This document shows positions 7,735 to 15,758 of a DNA stretch of 64,000 nt, in pieces. Each line of letters begins with the position of its first letter. Position 1 is the stretch's first letter. The stretch covers positions 1 to 64,000 of the forward strand of contig CAKUXO010000004.1 in assembly GCA_934700385.1 (NCBI GenBank), written 5' to 3'. A program made the translations under genes and the position numbers. The notes below the pieces were generated by a model. The model did no database searches, was not told the origin of the DNA, and was given only the letters and a program-made list of their open reading frames with translations. The stretch is from an uncultured Candidatus Melainabacteria bacterium. GTDB lineage: Bacteria > Cyanobacteriota > Vampirovibrionia > Gastranaerophilales > Gastranaerophilaceae.

Positions 7735-7953
7735 ATGGCAGCACAACTAGACAGCAGAGTAAGTTCAATTTTATTAAATTTAGATATAAAAGTTAGCCAA
7801 AAAACGGCAGCTATGAAATATATTTCTTCAAAAGAAAATATTGAGCAAGCTGCTAAAGGTGACAAACCAAAGGTTTATAGAAGTCTAAGACAAACCATGA
7901 ATGAGTGCTATTTAACAGGCTCATTAAAATATGGCAGAAACTACATTATGTAA
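7735..7953 (+). CDS. Small hypothetical protein (72 aa)
   Basis: A 72-residue helical protein (M-A-A-Q-L-D-S-R-V-S-S-I-L at the start, K-Y-G-R-N-Y-I-M at the end), net basic, with no signal or membrane segment. An AAAGGGATTTTAAA ribosome site fits the ATG. It is divergent from the RNase E/G operon and ends next to the stop of the zinc-ribbon gene on the other strand (the two stops are adjacent). No family is recognised; a nucleic-acid-associated role would be a guess. Confidence 0.6.
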   Translation: MAAQLDSRVSSILLNLDIKVSQKTAAMKYISSKENIEQAAKGDKPKVYRSLRQTMNECYLTGSLKYGRNYIM

Positions 7954-8436
7954 TTAAAGGTCATAGTTTTGAATGAAACCATATCGAGATTCATTATCCA
8001 CGGTGTTCATACCGCCTCTTAATCTTCTATTTAGGTTTCTTGCTTCTTCTTGATACCTTTTAACGTTCAGCCCTTTTTTTTCAAGCTCGTTAACTTTTGG
8101 TGAAAATTTAAGTAAACATTTTTTACAAGTGAAACCTGTTTTACAATCGTCATCAAGTTCAACGCCGCAAAAACGACATTTAATTGAGATTTTAGGTAAA
8201 ATTTTGAAAAGTCTTCCTCTTGTAATTAAATCTTCAATATCAGCTTGGTCAATACTTAAGCCTGAAGCTATTTCTTCAATTTGAACTTTGTTTTTACCTG
8301 TAGAATTAACAAAATCGCTAATTAAATCGATTGTTTTCAGTTCTTTTTTAAAACATTCTTCACAAATTTCTCTTTCAGAATTTTTAAAAAAGAGTGTACC
8401 GCACTTTTTACAGTTAATTAATCCATCTTTTGCCAT
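7954..8436 (-). CDS. Double zinc-ribbon protein, YvyF-like
   Basis: Encodes 160 residues with an N-terminal zinc ribbon (C-K-K-C-G ... C-E-E-C-F, residues 9-28) and a second one (C-R-F-C-G ... C-K-K-C-L, about 97-118), separated by a helical region resembling a small winged-helix (I-E-E-I-A-S-G-L-S-I-D-Q-A-D-I). The layout resembles the flagellar-operon protein family that includes YvyF; since fliD is present in this genome a flagellar regulatory link is plausible but unproven. A TAGAAT preceded by TGA lies 6 nt before the ATG, so the mRNA is probably leaderless. Confidence 0.65.
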   Translation of the reverse strand: MAKDGLINCKKCGTLFFKNSEREICEECFKKELKTIDLISDFVNSTGKNKVQIEEIASGLSIDQADIEDLITRGRLFKILPKISIKCRFCGVELDDDCKTGFTCKKCLLKFSPKVNELEKKGLNVKRYQEEARNLNRRLRGGMNTVDNESRYGFIQNYDL

Positions 8437-8442
8437 AATTAA

Positions 8443-8451
8443 ATTCTATCA
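8443..8451 (-). promoter_or_regulatory. Extended -10, leaderless type (YvyF-like gene)
   Basis: TG-A-TAGAAT on the minus strand, 6 nt before the ATG at 8436. Confidence 0.6.
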
Positions 8452-8629
8452 ATTTTTTTAAAAAAATCAAATTTTATGTTGCAAAAAATAAAAAACTTGT
8501 TTTAAAATTTCTTTTTATATAAAATAAACATGTACAATGATTTTAAAGTGAGAGTGTATTCGGTAATATTGCCCGTTAAGTTAAAATTCATTTATCGGTA
8601 GGAATAATAAAGATAGAAAGATTATCCTA

Positions 8630-9421
8630 ATGTATACAAACAAATGTATTAAATGTGGAAAAGAATTTGAAACAAAAAACCCTAAAAGAGTAATTTGTCC
8701 TGATTGCTTGTATCCTGAAAGAGCAACTGTTCCTCAAACTCCTGTTGATGAAAATGGTGTTGTTCAAGATTATTCTCGTGGATATAGCGCAGGTTCAGGC
8801 AATCCAGAGGGTTATACTAGAAGATATAACAACAACAACAATCGTCCAAGCGGAAATTCTCAAGGTGGATACAATAGACCTCGTGGAAACTTCCAAAGAC
8901 GAGATAACAACAACTTCAATCAAAGACGTCCTCGTCCTCAAGGACCTCAAAGAGGCGGTTTTAATAACAGACGTCCTATGAGAAAGCAATCTAAGCCATT
9001 ATTAATCAATAAAGAACAATTGGCTCAAATTGAAGAAATGTATAAAAAGATGTTACCTTTGCCAAATCCTGACGCTCATGAGGTAATTGCACAAGCAATT
9101 GAACTAGAACCAAAAAAAGTGTTCTTTGGTATTAATCTTGTAAGACAAAAAATGATGTTACCAAAAGTTCAATTCCCAAAAAGAAAACTTGCAATTACTC
9201 CGGATCAATTAATGGCAATTAAAAATCTTTATGAACCATTATTACCATTACCTCCAATCGGTTGTCATAAAATAATTGCAGCCCAACTTAAAATGGATGA
9301 ATGGCGTGTGCATGTTGGTATTGGTTTAGTTAGAAAGCAACTAGGGCTTGATAGATGGAACCAAGAAAGAGAAGATGCACCCGAAGAATTTAAAAAACAA
9401 AGTAATGAAAAAGAAGAATAA
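8630..9421 (+). CDS. Zinc-ribbon / Arg-Gly-Asn-rich / duplicated-domain protein
   Basis: A 263-residue protein with three parts. Residues 5-27 are a zinc ribbon (C-I-K-C-G ... C-P-D-C). Residues about 45-120 are disordered and rich in Arg, Gly, Asn and Gln (N-N-N-N-R-P, G-P-Q-R-G-G-F-N-N-R-R), typical of RNA-binding tails. From about 122 there are two copies of a 57-residue domain sharing Q-L-x-x-I-x-x-x-Y, L-P-L-P, I-I-A and G-I-x-L-V-R-K/Q-x, then an acidic end. Together this suggests a nucleic-acid-binding protein, but I recognise no family. It is preceded by a 190-nt intergenic region containing TACAAT (8533) and followed by a terminator. Confidence 0.75.
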   Translation: MYTNKCIKCGKEFETKNPKRVICPDCLYPERATVPQTPVDENGVVQDYSRGYSAGSGNPEGYTRRYNNNNNRPSGNSQGGYNRPRGNFQRRDNNNFNQRRPRPQGPQRGGFNNRRPMRKQSKPLLINKEQLAQIEEMYKKMLPLPNPDAHEVIAQAIELEPKKVFFGINLVRQKMMLPKVQFPKRKLAITPDQLMAIKNLYEPLLPLPPIGCHKIIAAQLKMDEWRVHVGIGLVRKQLGLDRWNQEREDAPEEFKKQSNEKEE

Positions 9422-9432
9422 TTAATATTTTA

Positions 9433-9464
9433 AAAGACTTTACACTATGTAAGGTCTTTTTTTT
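9433..9464 (+). terminator. Rho-independent terminator
   Basis: aaagac-ttta / taag-gtcttt stem with a 7-nt loop and a run of T, 12 nt after the stop at 9421. Confidence 0.8.
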
Positions 9465-9491
9465 AAAATTGTAAAAAATAAAAAATTAAGT

Positions 9492-9520
9492 TTGTTTCAA
9501 AAATATGTTTTTGTTATTAT
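9492..9520 (+). promoter_or_regulatory. Promoter of birA-oad operon, leaderless type
   Basis: TTGTTT (9492-9497), 17-nt spacer, TATTAT (9515-9520), then 6 nt to the ATG of birA. No SD. Confidence 0.65.
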
Positions 9521-9526
9521 TAACCT

Positions 9527-10093
9527 ATGCGCAGTATTATTCATTTTGATGAGTTAAATTCAACAAATGTTTACGCTCATCAACATCTAGAGGATTTAAA
9601 AGACTTTGATGTAATATCATGTGACTTACAAACACAAGGGCATGGGCAATTTGAACGTGTTTGGTATTCTTCAAATAAAAATGGTGGAAACCTTTATATA
9701 TCAATAATTTTAAAACCTCAAAAATTAGATTTTTTGGATGAATTAACAAGATATGTTGCTCTTATTGGTGCTAAAACATTAAGAAAATATGGATTAAACC
9801 CCCATTTTAAACACCCTAATGATATTTTAATCAATGGCAAAAAAATAGCAGGTTTCTTAGCTGAATCAGAATTTTTAGGCTCAGTTTGTAAAGGAATTGT
9901 TATTGGTTGTGGAATTAATCTTAATTTAGAGAGCGACGAACTTAAAAATATAAACATTCCCGCAACTTCAATTTTTAATGAAACGGGAAAAAAAGTTGAT
10001 AAAAACGAATTTTTAAATGAATTTTTATCTGACTTTAAAGAAGGTTATAGTGATTTTACTAGTAATGGAATAAAAGGAGAAATACTATGTTAA
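9527..10093 (+). CDS. birA: Biotin-protein ligase, compact, with altered GRGRRG loop
   Basis: Attaches biotin to carrier proteins via biotinyl-AMP; the obvious client here is OadA, two genes downstream. The 188 residues cover only the catalytic domain: no N-terminal helix-turn-helix, so it should not act as the bio repressor, and little or no C-terminal SH3-like domain. Motifs are S-T-N (12-14), G-G-N-L-Y-I-S, K-H-P-N-D (normally K-W-P-N-D), G-K-K-I-A-G and G-C-G-I-N-L-N. The biotinyl-AMP loop, normally Q-x-G-R-G-R-x-G-R-x-W, reads Q-T-Q-G-H-G-Q-F-E-R-V-W (35-46), putting Gln where E. coli has Arg118. It overlaps oadG by 7 nt. Confidence 0.9.
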   Translation: MRSIIHFDELNSTNVYAHQHLEDLKDFDVISCDLQTQGHGQFERVWYSSNKNGGNLYISIILKPQKLDFLDELTRYVALIGAKTLRKYGLNPHFKHPNDILINGKKIAGFLAESEFLGSVCKGIVIGCGINLNLESDELKNINIPATSIFNETGKKVDKNEFLNEFLSDFKEGYSDFTSNGIKGEILC

Positions 10094-10320
10094 ACCCTGA
10101 ATTATGGGTACAAGGCGGAACTACTATGGTAGTTGGAATGGGAATTGTATTCACATTCTTAGTTATCTTAGTTTTTGCAATTTTTGTTATGGCAAATGTT
10201 GTTGCATGGCTTAACAAAGTTTGTCCGGTAGCAGTACCTGAAGTAAAAACAGCAAAAAAAGCCGTTTCAGATAACTCTGATATTGCAGTTGCAATCGCAA
10301 TGGCAATGCGTGGCGTATAA
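10087..10320 (+). CDS. oadG: Oxaloacetate decarboxylase gamma subunit
   Basis: A small membrane subunit of 77 residues with one membrane helix (about 12-40, M-V-V-G-M-G-I-V-F-T-F-L) and a short cytoplasmic tail ending in A-M-A-M-R-G-V. It anchors and helps assemble OadA on OadB and in relatives carries a zinc site. Identification rests on the M-x-x-G-M-G-x-V-F pattern and its place between birA and oadA. A strong AAGGAG site sits inside the end of birA. Confidence 0.9.
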   Translation: MLNPELWVQGGTTMVVGMGIVFTFLVILVFAIFVMANVVAWLNKVCPVAVPEVKTAKKAVSDNSDIAVAIAMAMRGV

Positions 10321-10353
10321 TTACTCAATCATTATTAAAAGAAGGATAAAAAC

Positions 10354-12162
10354 ATGTCAAAAAAACAAATTAAGGTTATGGATACATCATTCCGTGATGG
10401 TTTCCAATCTATTTATGGGGCAAAAGTTCTTGTAGATGATTTTATTCCTGCACTTCAAGCAGCAGTAAATGCAGGTTTAAGACACTTTGAAACAGCTGGT
10501 GGTGCTCGTTTTCAAGCTCCTATATTTTTCTGTAATGAAAATGGTTTTGAAACAATGGATAAAATCAGAGCCGCAGTTGGTCCTGATGTAACACTACAAT
10601 CTTTAGCTCGTGGTGTTAATGTTGTAGGTTTAAACTCTCAACCTCGTGATATCATTGATCTTCACGCTAAAATGTTTGCTAAACACGGCGTTAATGTTAT
10701 CAGAAACTTTGACGCTCTAAACGATGTTAACAACTTAATTGATTCAGCTAATTCAATTAAAAAACACGGTTTAAAACACGAAGTTACAATCACAATGATG
10801 GAACTTCCTTATGGTTGCGAAGGCGCTCATGACGTTGCTTTCTATGAAAGAGTTTTAAGAAACATCCTAGATTCAGGACTTCCATTTGATTCATTAGCAT
10901 TTAAAGATGCTTCTGGTACATCTAACCCTAAAAAAGTTTATGAAACAGTTAAAATGGCTCGTGAATTATTAGGTGCAGACGCTCACATCCGCTTCCACTC
11001 TCATGAAACAGCTGGAACTGGTTTAGCAGCATACTTAGCAGCTCTTGATGGTGGTGCTGATGGTATCGACCTTGCTATGAAACCTGTTTCAGGTGGTACT
11101 GGTCAACCTGATATCATTTCTATGTGGCACGCTTTAAAAGGCAGCGATTATGATTTAGGTTTAGATATTAAGAAAATTATGGAAACAGAAGAAATCTTCA
11201 AAGAATGTATGAAAGATTATCCTATTTCTCCAATTTCACTTGCAGTTAACCCAATTTTAATTCAAGCACCACTTCCTGGTGGCGCTACAGCTACAACTGT
11301 TAACCAATTAAAAGATATGGGTATGTTAGATAAATTCCCTAAATTAATTGCTAATATGAAAGAAGTTGTTGAAAGAGGCGGTTTTGCAACATCTGTTACA
11401 CCTGTTTCTCAATTCTATGCACAACAATCATTCTTAAATGCAATTACTCCTGAACCTTGGCAACAAGCTAACCCAGGATATGCAAAAATGTTATTAGGCT
11501 ACTTTGGTAAAACTCCTTGTGAACCAGATCCTGAATTAGTTAAATGGGCACAAGAAAAAATGAACATGGAACCAACAACTGAACGTGTTGTTGATATCAA
11601 TGAAAAAGATCCTGATAAAGGTATTGAAGCAGCTAAAAAACGTCTTGAAGAAGCAGGTTTACCAACAACAGATGAAAACATCTTCATTTCTGCAGCTTGT
11701 AAAGACGGTAATGTTGATAAAGGTATTGAATTCTTACTTGGAAAAGGTACAGTTTCAGTTAATAAAGTTTCAGCTGCAAGCCAAGCTCAAGCTCAATCTG
11801 CTCAATCATCTGATGGCTATACAGTTACTGTTAACGGTAAAAAATATAGCGTTAAATTAGATGGTGACAAAGCTACAGTTAACGGAAAAGCTTATGACGT
11901 TGCTATTAAAGCTGGTGTTGAAGAATCTTCAAGCGCTTCAAGTGGCGAAGGTAAAGAAGTTAACGCAGCACTTCCAGGTAACGTTTTAAGAGTTGAAGTT
12001 TCTGAAGGCGAAGAAGTATCAGAAGGTGATGTACTTTTGGTTGTAGAAGCTATGAAAATGGAAACAGAAATTAAATCTCCATATTCAGGAAAAATTCTTT
12101 CAATCAATGTAGCTCAAGGTGATACTGTTAAAAATGGTCAAACTTTGGTTACAATAGGTTAG
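10354..12162 (+). CDS. oadA: Oxaloacetate decarboxylase alpha subunit (biotin carrier)
   Basis: A 602-residue carboxyltransferase fused to its biotin domain. The N-terminal TIM barrel has the family start D-T-S-F-R-D-G-F-Q-S and the metal ligands H-S-H-E-T (about residues 214-218). A conserved PYC_OADA-type domain follows, then an Ala/Ser/Gln linker (about 470-490) and a biotinyl domain with the biotinylated Lys568 in V-E-A-M-K-M-E. It moves CO2 from oxaloacetate (or a similar oxo acid) to biotin; OadB then releases it while exporting Na+. The SD is clear (AAGAAGGATAAAAAC). The gene sits 33 nt after oadG. Confidence 0.95.
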   Translation: MSKKQIKVMDTSFRDGFQSIYGAKVLVDDFIPALQAAVNAGLRHFETAGGARFQAPIFFCNENGFETMDKIRAAVGPDVTLQSLARGVNVVGLNSQPRDIIDLHAKMFAKHGVNVIRNFDALNDVNNLIDSANSIKKHGLKHEVTITMMELPYGCEGAHDVAFYERVLRNILDSGLPFDSLAFKDASGTSNPKKVYETVKMARELLGADAHIRFHSHETAGTGLAAYLAALDGGADGIDLAMKPVSGGTGQPDIISMWHALKGSDYDLGLDIKKIMETEEIFKECMKDYPISPISLAVNPILIQAPLPGGATATTVNQLKDMGMLDKFPKLIANMKEVVERGGFATSVTPVSQFYAQQSFLNAITPEPWQQANPGYAKMLLGYFGKTPCEPDPELVKWAQEKMNMEPTTERVVDINEKDPDKGIEAAKKRLEEAGLPTTDENIFISAACKDGNVDKGIEFLLGKGTVSVNKVSAASQAQAQSAQSSDGYTVTVNGKKYSVKLDGDKATVNGKAYDVAIKAGVEESSSASSGEGKEVNAALPGNVLRVEVSEGEEVSEGDVLLVVEAMKMETEIKSPYSGKILSINVAQGDTVKNGQTLVTIG

Positions 12163-12180
12163 AATGGAGGAAATTAGAAA

Positions 12181-13365
12181 ATGAATATAGGTGAAATTTT
12201 CCAACATTTATGGCAAACAACAGGTATTTATAATATGGTTCAACCTGTTGATCCAACAATTACTGCGCCATTTGAACAATTTTTACATCAATTTGGTTCT
12301 CCAATTATGCTTGTAATTTGTTTATTCTTAATGTGGCTTGGTATTAAAAAACAATATGAACCATTACTTCTAGTTCCAATTGCTTTTGGTGGTTTCTTAT
12401 CAAACATCCCTGGGGCTGGAATTGCTGAACCTGGGGGATTTTTAAACATCGTTTATGAAGCTGGTATCCACCAAGGCTTATTCCCATTGATTATTTTCAT
12501 GGGTGTAGGCGCTATGACAGACTTCGGTCCTTTGTTAGCTAACCCAAAAACTGCCCTATTAGGCGGTGCTGCTCAATTTGGTATTTTTGGTGCATTATTA
12601 TTAGCTTTATGCGTATTTGGTTTCACATTACCACAAGCAGGTTCAATCGGTATTATTGGTGGTGCAGATGGTCCAACATCAATCTATGTTACATCTAAAT
12701 TAGCTCCTGAATTACTTGGTGCTATTGCTGTTGCAGCATATTCTTATATGGCATTAGTTCCTGTTATTCAACCACCAATTATGAAACTTTTAACAACTAA
12801 AAAAGAACGTGAAATTCAAATGAGCCAATTAAGAGAAGTTTCACAACGTGAAAAAATCGTTTTCCCTCTTTTGGTTCTATCTCTTTGTATAATTTTCTTA
12901 CCAGACGCTTGCCCATTAGTTGGTGCTCTTGCATTTGGTAACTTATGTAAAGAATGTGGCGTTGTTGAAAGATTATCAAATACAATGCAAAACGCATTAA
13001 TCAACATTATCACTATTTTCTTAGGTTTGTCAGTTGGTTCAAAATTATCTGCTGACCAATTCTTAACAGTTCAAACATTATTCATCTTAATCCTTGGTAT
13101 TGTTGCATTCTCATTAGCAACAGCAGCAGGTGTTATTATGGCAAAAATAATGAACTTGTTCTCATCTGAAGAAAATAAAATTAATCCACTTATTGGTTCA
13201 GCCGGTGTTTCTGCGGTTCCAATGGCAGCTCGTGTTTCAAACAAAGTTGGTTTGGAATATAACCCAAATAACTTCCTATTAATGCACGCTATGGGTCCAA
13301 ACGTAGCAGGTGTTATCGGTTCTGCGGTTGCTGCAGGTGTATTATTAACAGTTTGCGTTCACTAA
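12181..13365 (+). CDS. oadB: Na+-pumping decarboxylase beta subunit
   Basis: An integral membrane protein of 394 residues with about nine or more hydrophobic segments that decarboxylates carboxybiotin and exports Na+. The conserved catalytic region [10 protein letters not shown] contains the aspartate (near residue 162) essential in Klebsiella OadB; other family stretches are S-N-I-P-G-A-G and G-A-M-T-D-F-G-P-L. It ends the birA-oadG-oadA-oadB operon, followed by a strong terminator. The gene set could equally serve a methylmalonyl-CoA or glutaconyl-CoA pump, but OadA's domain order indicates oxaloacetate. Confidence 0.95.
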   Translation: MNIGEIFQHLWQTTGIYNMVQPVDPTITAPFEQFLHQFGSPIMLVICLFLMWLGIKKQYEPLLLVPIAFGGFLSNIPGAGIAEPGGFLNIVYEAGIHQGLFPLIIFMGVGAMTDFGPLLANPKTALLGGAAQFGIFGALLLALCVFGFTLPQAGSIGIIGGADGPTSIYVTSKLAPELLGAIAVAAYSYMALVPVIQPPIMKLLTTKKEREIQMSQLREVSQREKIVFPLLVLSLCIIFLPDACPLVGALAFGNLCKECGVVERLSNTMQNALINIITIFLGLSVGSKLSADQFLTVQTLFILILGIVAFSLATAAGVIMAKIMNLFSSEENKINPLIGSAGVSAVPMAARVSNKVGLEYNPNNFLLMHAMGPNVAGVIGSAVAAGVLLTVCVH

Positions 13366-13382
13366 TTTGAACAAGAATTTAA

Positions 13383-13415
13383 AATGGCAAGGGTGACCTT
13401 GCCATTTTTTTTTAT
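13383..13415 (+). terminator. Rho-independent terminator of the oad operon
   Basis: Perfect 10-bp stem aatggcaagg/ccttgccatt with a 4-nt loop and nine T. Confidence 0.95.
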
Positions 13416-13436
13416 TATTTAAGAAAAAATTAATCT

Positions 13437-13892
13437 CTATAACTTTATCTTCACAATAACCTTTTTAATATCCTCATTTTCCTCAACCTTAAGCATAGGT
13501 GCGTGGACGTCATTAGGATATAAAACAACAAAATCGCCTGCTTTTAGGTTGATATAGCTATAATTTTCGCCATCTAAGAAAACAACGTCTTTTTCATCGT
13601 TATATGGAACGGTTGTTTTTGAAAAATCTCTTAAAAAGCCACAGCCGATTTTTTCTTTTCCTTTTATAACATATTGAATATCAATATATTTTCTATGAGC
13701 TTCCCATTTTTTATCTTCAAGATTTTTTGTTTTTAACTCTTGAACATTAGCATAAACCTCATCCCCTTTTATAATATGCTTTTTACATTCAAGGTTTTCA
13801 AGGTCATTATTTAACAAAAAATCAAACCCAAGTTTCAATCTTTCATCTAAATTTTTATATTGAGCAATATTTTTTAATTCATCAAAAATCAT
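13437..13892 (-). CDS. YhcH/YjgK/YiaL family sugar anomerase (DUF386)
   Basis: A 151-residue cupin-like protein of the family that includes NanQ, which speeds anomer interconversion of N-acetylneuraminate, and TabA/EbgC relatives. Family signatures are W-E-A-H-R-K-Y-I-D-I-Q-Y and L-Y-P-N-D-V-H-A-P, which supply the metal-binding His and Glu. The substrate is not determined from sequence. The ATG overlaps the upstream glycosyltransferase end by 11 nt, so it probably belongs to the same operon. Confidence 0.85.
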   Translation of the reverse strand: MIFDELKNIAQYKNLDERLKLGFDFLLNNDLENLECKKHIIKGDEVYANVQELKTKNLEDKKWEAHRKYIDIQYVIKGKEKIGCGFLRDFSKTTVPYNDEKDVVFLDGENYSYINLKAGDFVVLYPNDVHAPMLKVEENEDIKKVIVKIKL

Positions 13893-14658
13893 CTTCCATC
13901 TCCTTTTTTTGATTTTTTTCTAAAATCATAACTTGTAAAATAAATTCTTCAATAAATTTCAATTTTGAAAAAATAAAACCATATTCAAAATCAAAAATAG
14001 CACCCTTAAAAAGATACCAATATAAAAATTTTAAAATCGGCTTTTTAATTATCCCTGTTGATTTATCAATGTTTTTAGATAAAATTTTATCTTTTAAAAT
14101 AATTTTTTGAAGTGTTTTTGAAATGTCACTTTCTAAATATTTTAAAATACAACTATTATCTTTTTTATAATTGCTTTTAAGTTTAAAAACTTTTCCTTTT
14201 TTATTTATTTTTAATTCAGGTTCAAAAGAAAAATCAACACTTCCTTTTTTAAAAAGCCTTAAAAGATTTTTTTCTCTCGCTGCTTTTATTTCTTTTTTAA
14301 GATAAAAAGTTTTAAGTTTAAAGCTAACTATATCTTTATTTTTCTTTGGATTAGAAATATAATTTTTAATTTCATTTAAAAGATTGTTTGAAATTATTTC
14401 ATCTTGTTCAATTATAAAAATCCAATCGTTTTTAGCTTCGTTAATGGCTTGATTAAAGGCACTTTTAATTTCATCAAAATAGATTATTTTTGCTCTATAT
14501 TCTTGGATTATTTCAATTGTGTCATCTGTTGAATGTTCATCTAAAACAATGATTTCATCGCAATTTTTTGTTGATTCAAGAGTAGAATAAAGTGTGTTTT
14601 GCGCATTTTTTGTTTTAATTATTACACTTATGGGAATTTTTTTATTTTTATTTTCCAT
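13882..14658 (-). CDS. Family 2 glycosyltransferase (WaaE/KdtX-like)
   Basis: Encodes 258 residues with the GT-A start I-P-I-S-V-I-I-K-T-K-N-A, L-D-E-H-S-T-D-D-T and, where family 2 enzymes have D-x-D, I-E-Q-D-E-I (about 93-98). This subtype (K-T-x-N and E-x-D instead of D-x-D) is typical of LPS core beta-glucosyl or heptose-modifying enzymes such as WaaE, so an envelope-polysaccharide role is likely. The donor sugar is unknown. The C-terminal quarter has an aromatic, weakly hydrophobic patch (F-L-Y-W-Y-L-F-K-G). It lies 2 nt after the AI-2E gene. Confidence 0.85.
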   Translation of the reverse strand: MENKNKKIPISVIIKTKNAQNTLYSTLESTKNCDEIIVLDEHSTDDTIEIIQEYRAKIIYFDEIKSAFNQAINEAKNDWIFIIEQDEIISNNLLNEIKNYISNPKKNKDIVSFKLKTFYLKKEIKAAREKNLLRLFKKGSVDFSFEPELKINKKGKVFKLKSNYKKDNSCILKYLESDISKTLQKIILKDKILSKNIDKSTGIIKKPILKFLYWYLFKGAIFDFEYGFIFSKLKFIEEFILQVMILEKNQKKEMEDDF

Positions 14659-14660
14659 AA

Positions 14661-15683
14661 CTATTTTCTATCATTAATTCTATTTAGATATAATTCATCT
14701 ACTAAAACACAGATTACACTTGCAATTGCAGGAGATAAAACAACTCCCCAAAAACCTAAAAATCTTGCTGCAATTAATAATGAAATGATTATCATCAAAG
14801 GGTGCATATTTAAAAGTTTACCAAAGATAATTGGTCTTAAAAGTTGATTTTGCGCCCATTGAGCAACAATATAAACTAAAAAAGTTAATAATACATAAAC
14901 AAAACCACCAGAAGCACTTGTTATAAGCCCGATTGTTATTGCAATTGTGGGGCCAACCACAGGGATAATATCAAACACGCAAGTTAAAAATCCAAGTAAA
15001 AATGCGTGATGATTATGTAATAAAATTAAACCTAAGGTAGTTAAAGCACCAACAAAAACCATCGCTATACCTTGCGCAAAAACATAATTACCAACTTTTT
15101 GAGAAATTGTTTCAATAATTGTTCTAACTTTTTCTTTTTGTTCTTTTGGGAAAAATTCGATAAATTTTTCTTTTAATCTTTTTTCATCGTAAGCAAAATA
15201 AAAAACAGTTATCGCAACGGCGAAAAATGTTGTTAAAATGTTTGCTAAAAATTTTCCTGCAACAATTGAATTTTCAATTAAACTTTGAGCCCCTTGGGTT
15301 AGTGGGTCTTTAAGGGCTTCAAAAGTTATAAAACTTGAAATAGATTTATTAAAAATTTGAAAATTTAAAAGTTTATCAATTCCATCAATTGCTTTAGGAA
15401 AAGCATCAACAAGGTTAGAAGCCTCATTAATTGATAAAGAAATTAAAGGAATTAAGATTATAAAACTTGCTAAAATTAAGCCTAAAAGAACTAATGCAAC
15501 CGCCCAAACCCTTGGAATAAATTTTTCTAATTTATTGATAAAAGGTAAAATGGCGCAAGTTATTACAAAAGAGCCAAATAACATCATTATTATATCAATA
15601 GAACAAAAACAAAGCGCAATTAGCGCAATAACCAAAATGAAAACAACGATGTTTTTTCCGCTTAAAAATTTTATATTATTCAT
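14661..15683 (-). CDS. AI-2E family transporter
   Basis: A 340-residue polytopic protein (about eight hydrophobic segments) of the PerM/TqsA/YdiK family. Recognised by paired N-terminal helices, the hydrophilic middle with F-I-E-F-F-P-K-E-Q-K-E-K-V-R, and the C-terminal G-F-L-T-C-V-F-D-I-I-P-V-V-G-P-T and W-A-Q-N-Q-L-L-R-P-I signatures. Members export AI-2 or act as Na+ or H+ antiporters; the substrate here is not known. SD TTGGAG is 6 nt before the ATG. First gene of a three-gene minus-strand unit. Confidence 0.9.
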   Translation of the reverse strand: MNNIKFLSGKNIVVFILVIALIALCFCSIDIIMMLFGSFVITCAILPFINKLEKFIPRVWAVALVLLGLILASFIILIPLISLSINEASNLVDAFPKAIDGIDKLLNFQIFNKSISSFITFEALKDPLTQGAQSLIENSIVAGKFLANILTTFFAVAITVFYFAYDEKRLKEKFIEFFPKEQKEKVRTIIETISQKVGNYVFAQGIAMVFVGALTTLGLILLHNHHAFLLGFLTCVFDIIPVVGPTIAITIGLITSASGGFVYVLLTFLVYIVAQWAQNQLLRPIIFGKLLNMHPLMIIISLLIAARFLGFWGVVLSPAIASVICVLVDELYLNRINDRK

Positions 15684-15758
15684 TTAGACTCCAATTTTAA
15701 GATTTCACTATTTATGGTATAATCATTTTGGAAAATAAGCAAGAAGAAAGTGGGTTAG

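Noticed and set aside
7609..7746. 46-residue N-terminal extension of the 74-aa protein
   Set aside because: It runs through a perfect TATAAT and into the divergent gene start.
8795..8989. Ser/Thr/Val-rich frame opposite the RGN-rich linker
   Set aside because: Antisense shadow of repeated Asn/Arg codons.
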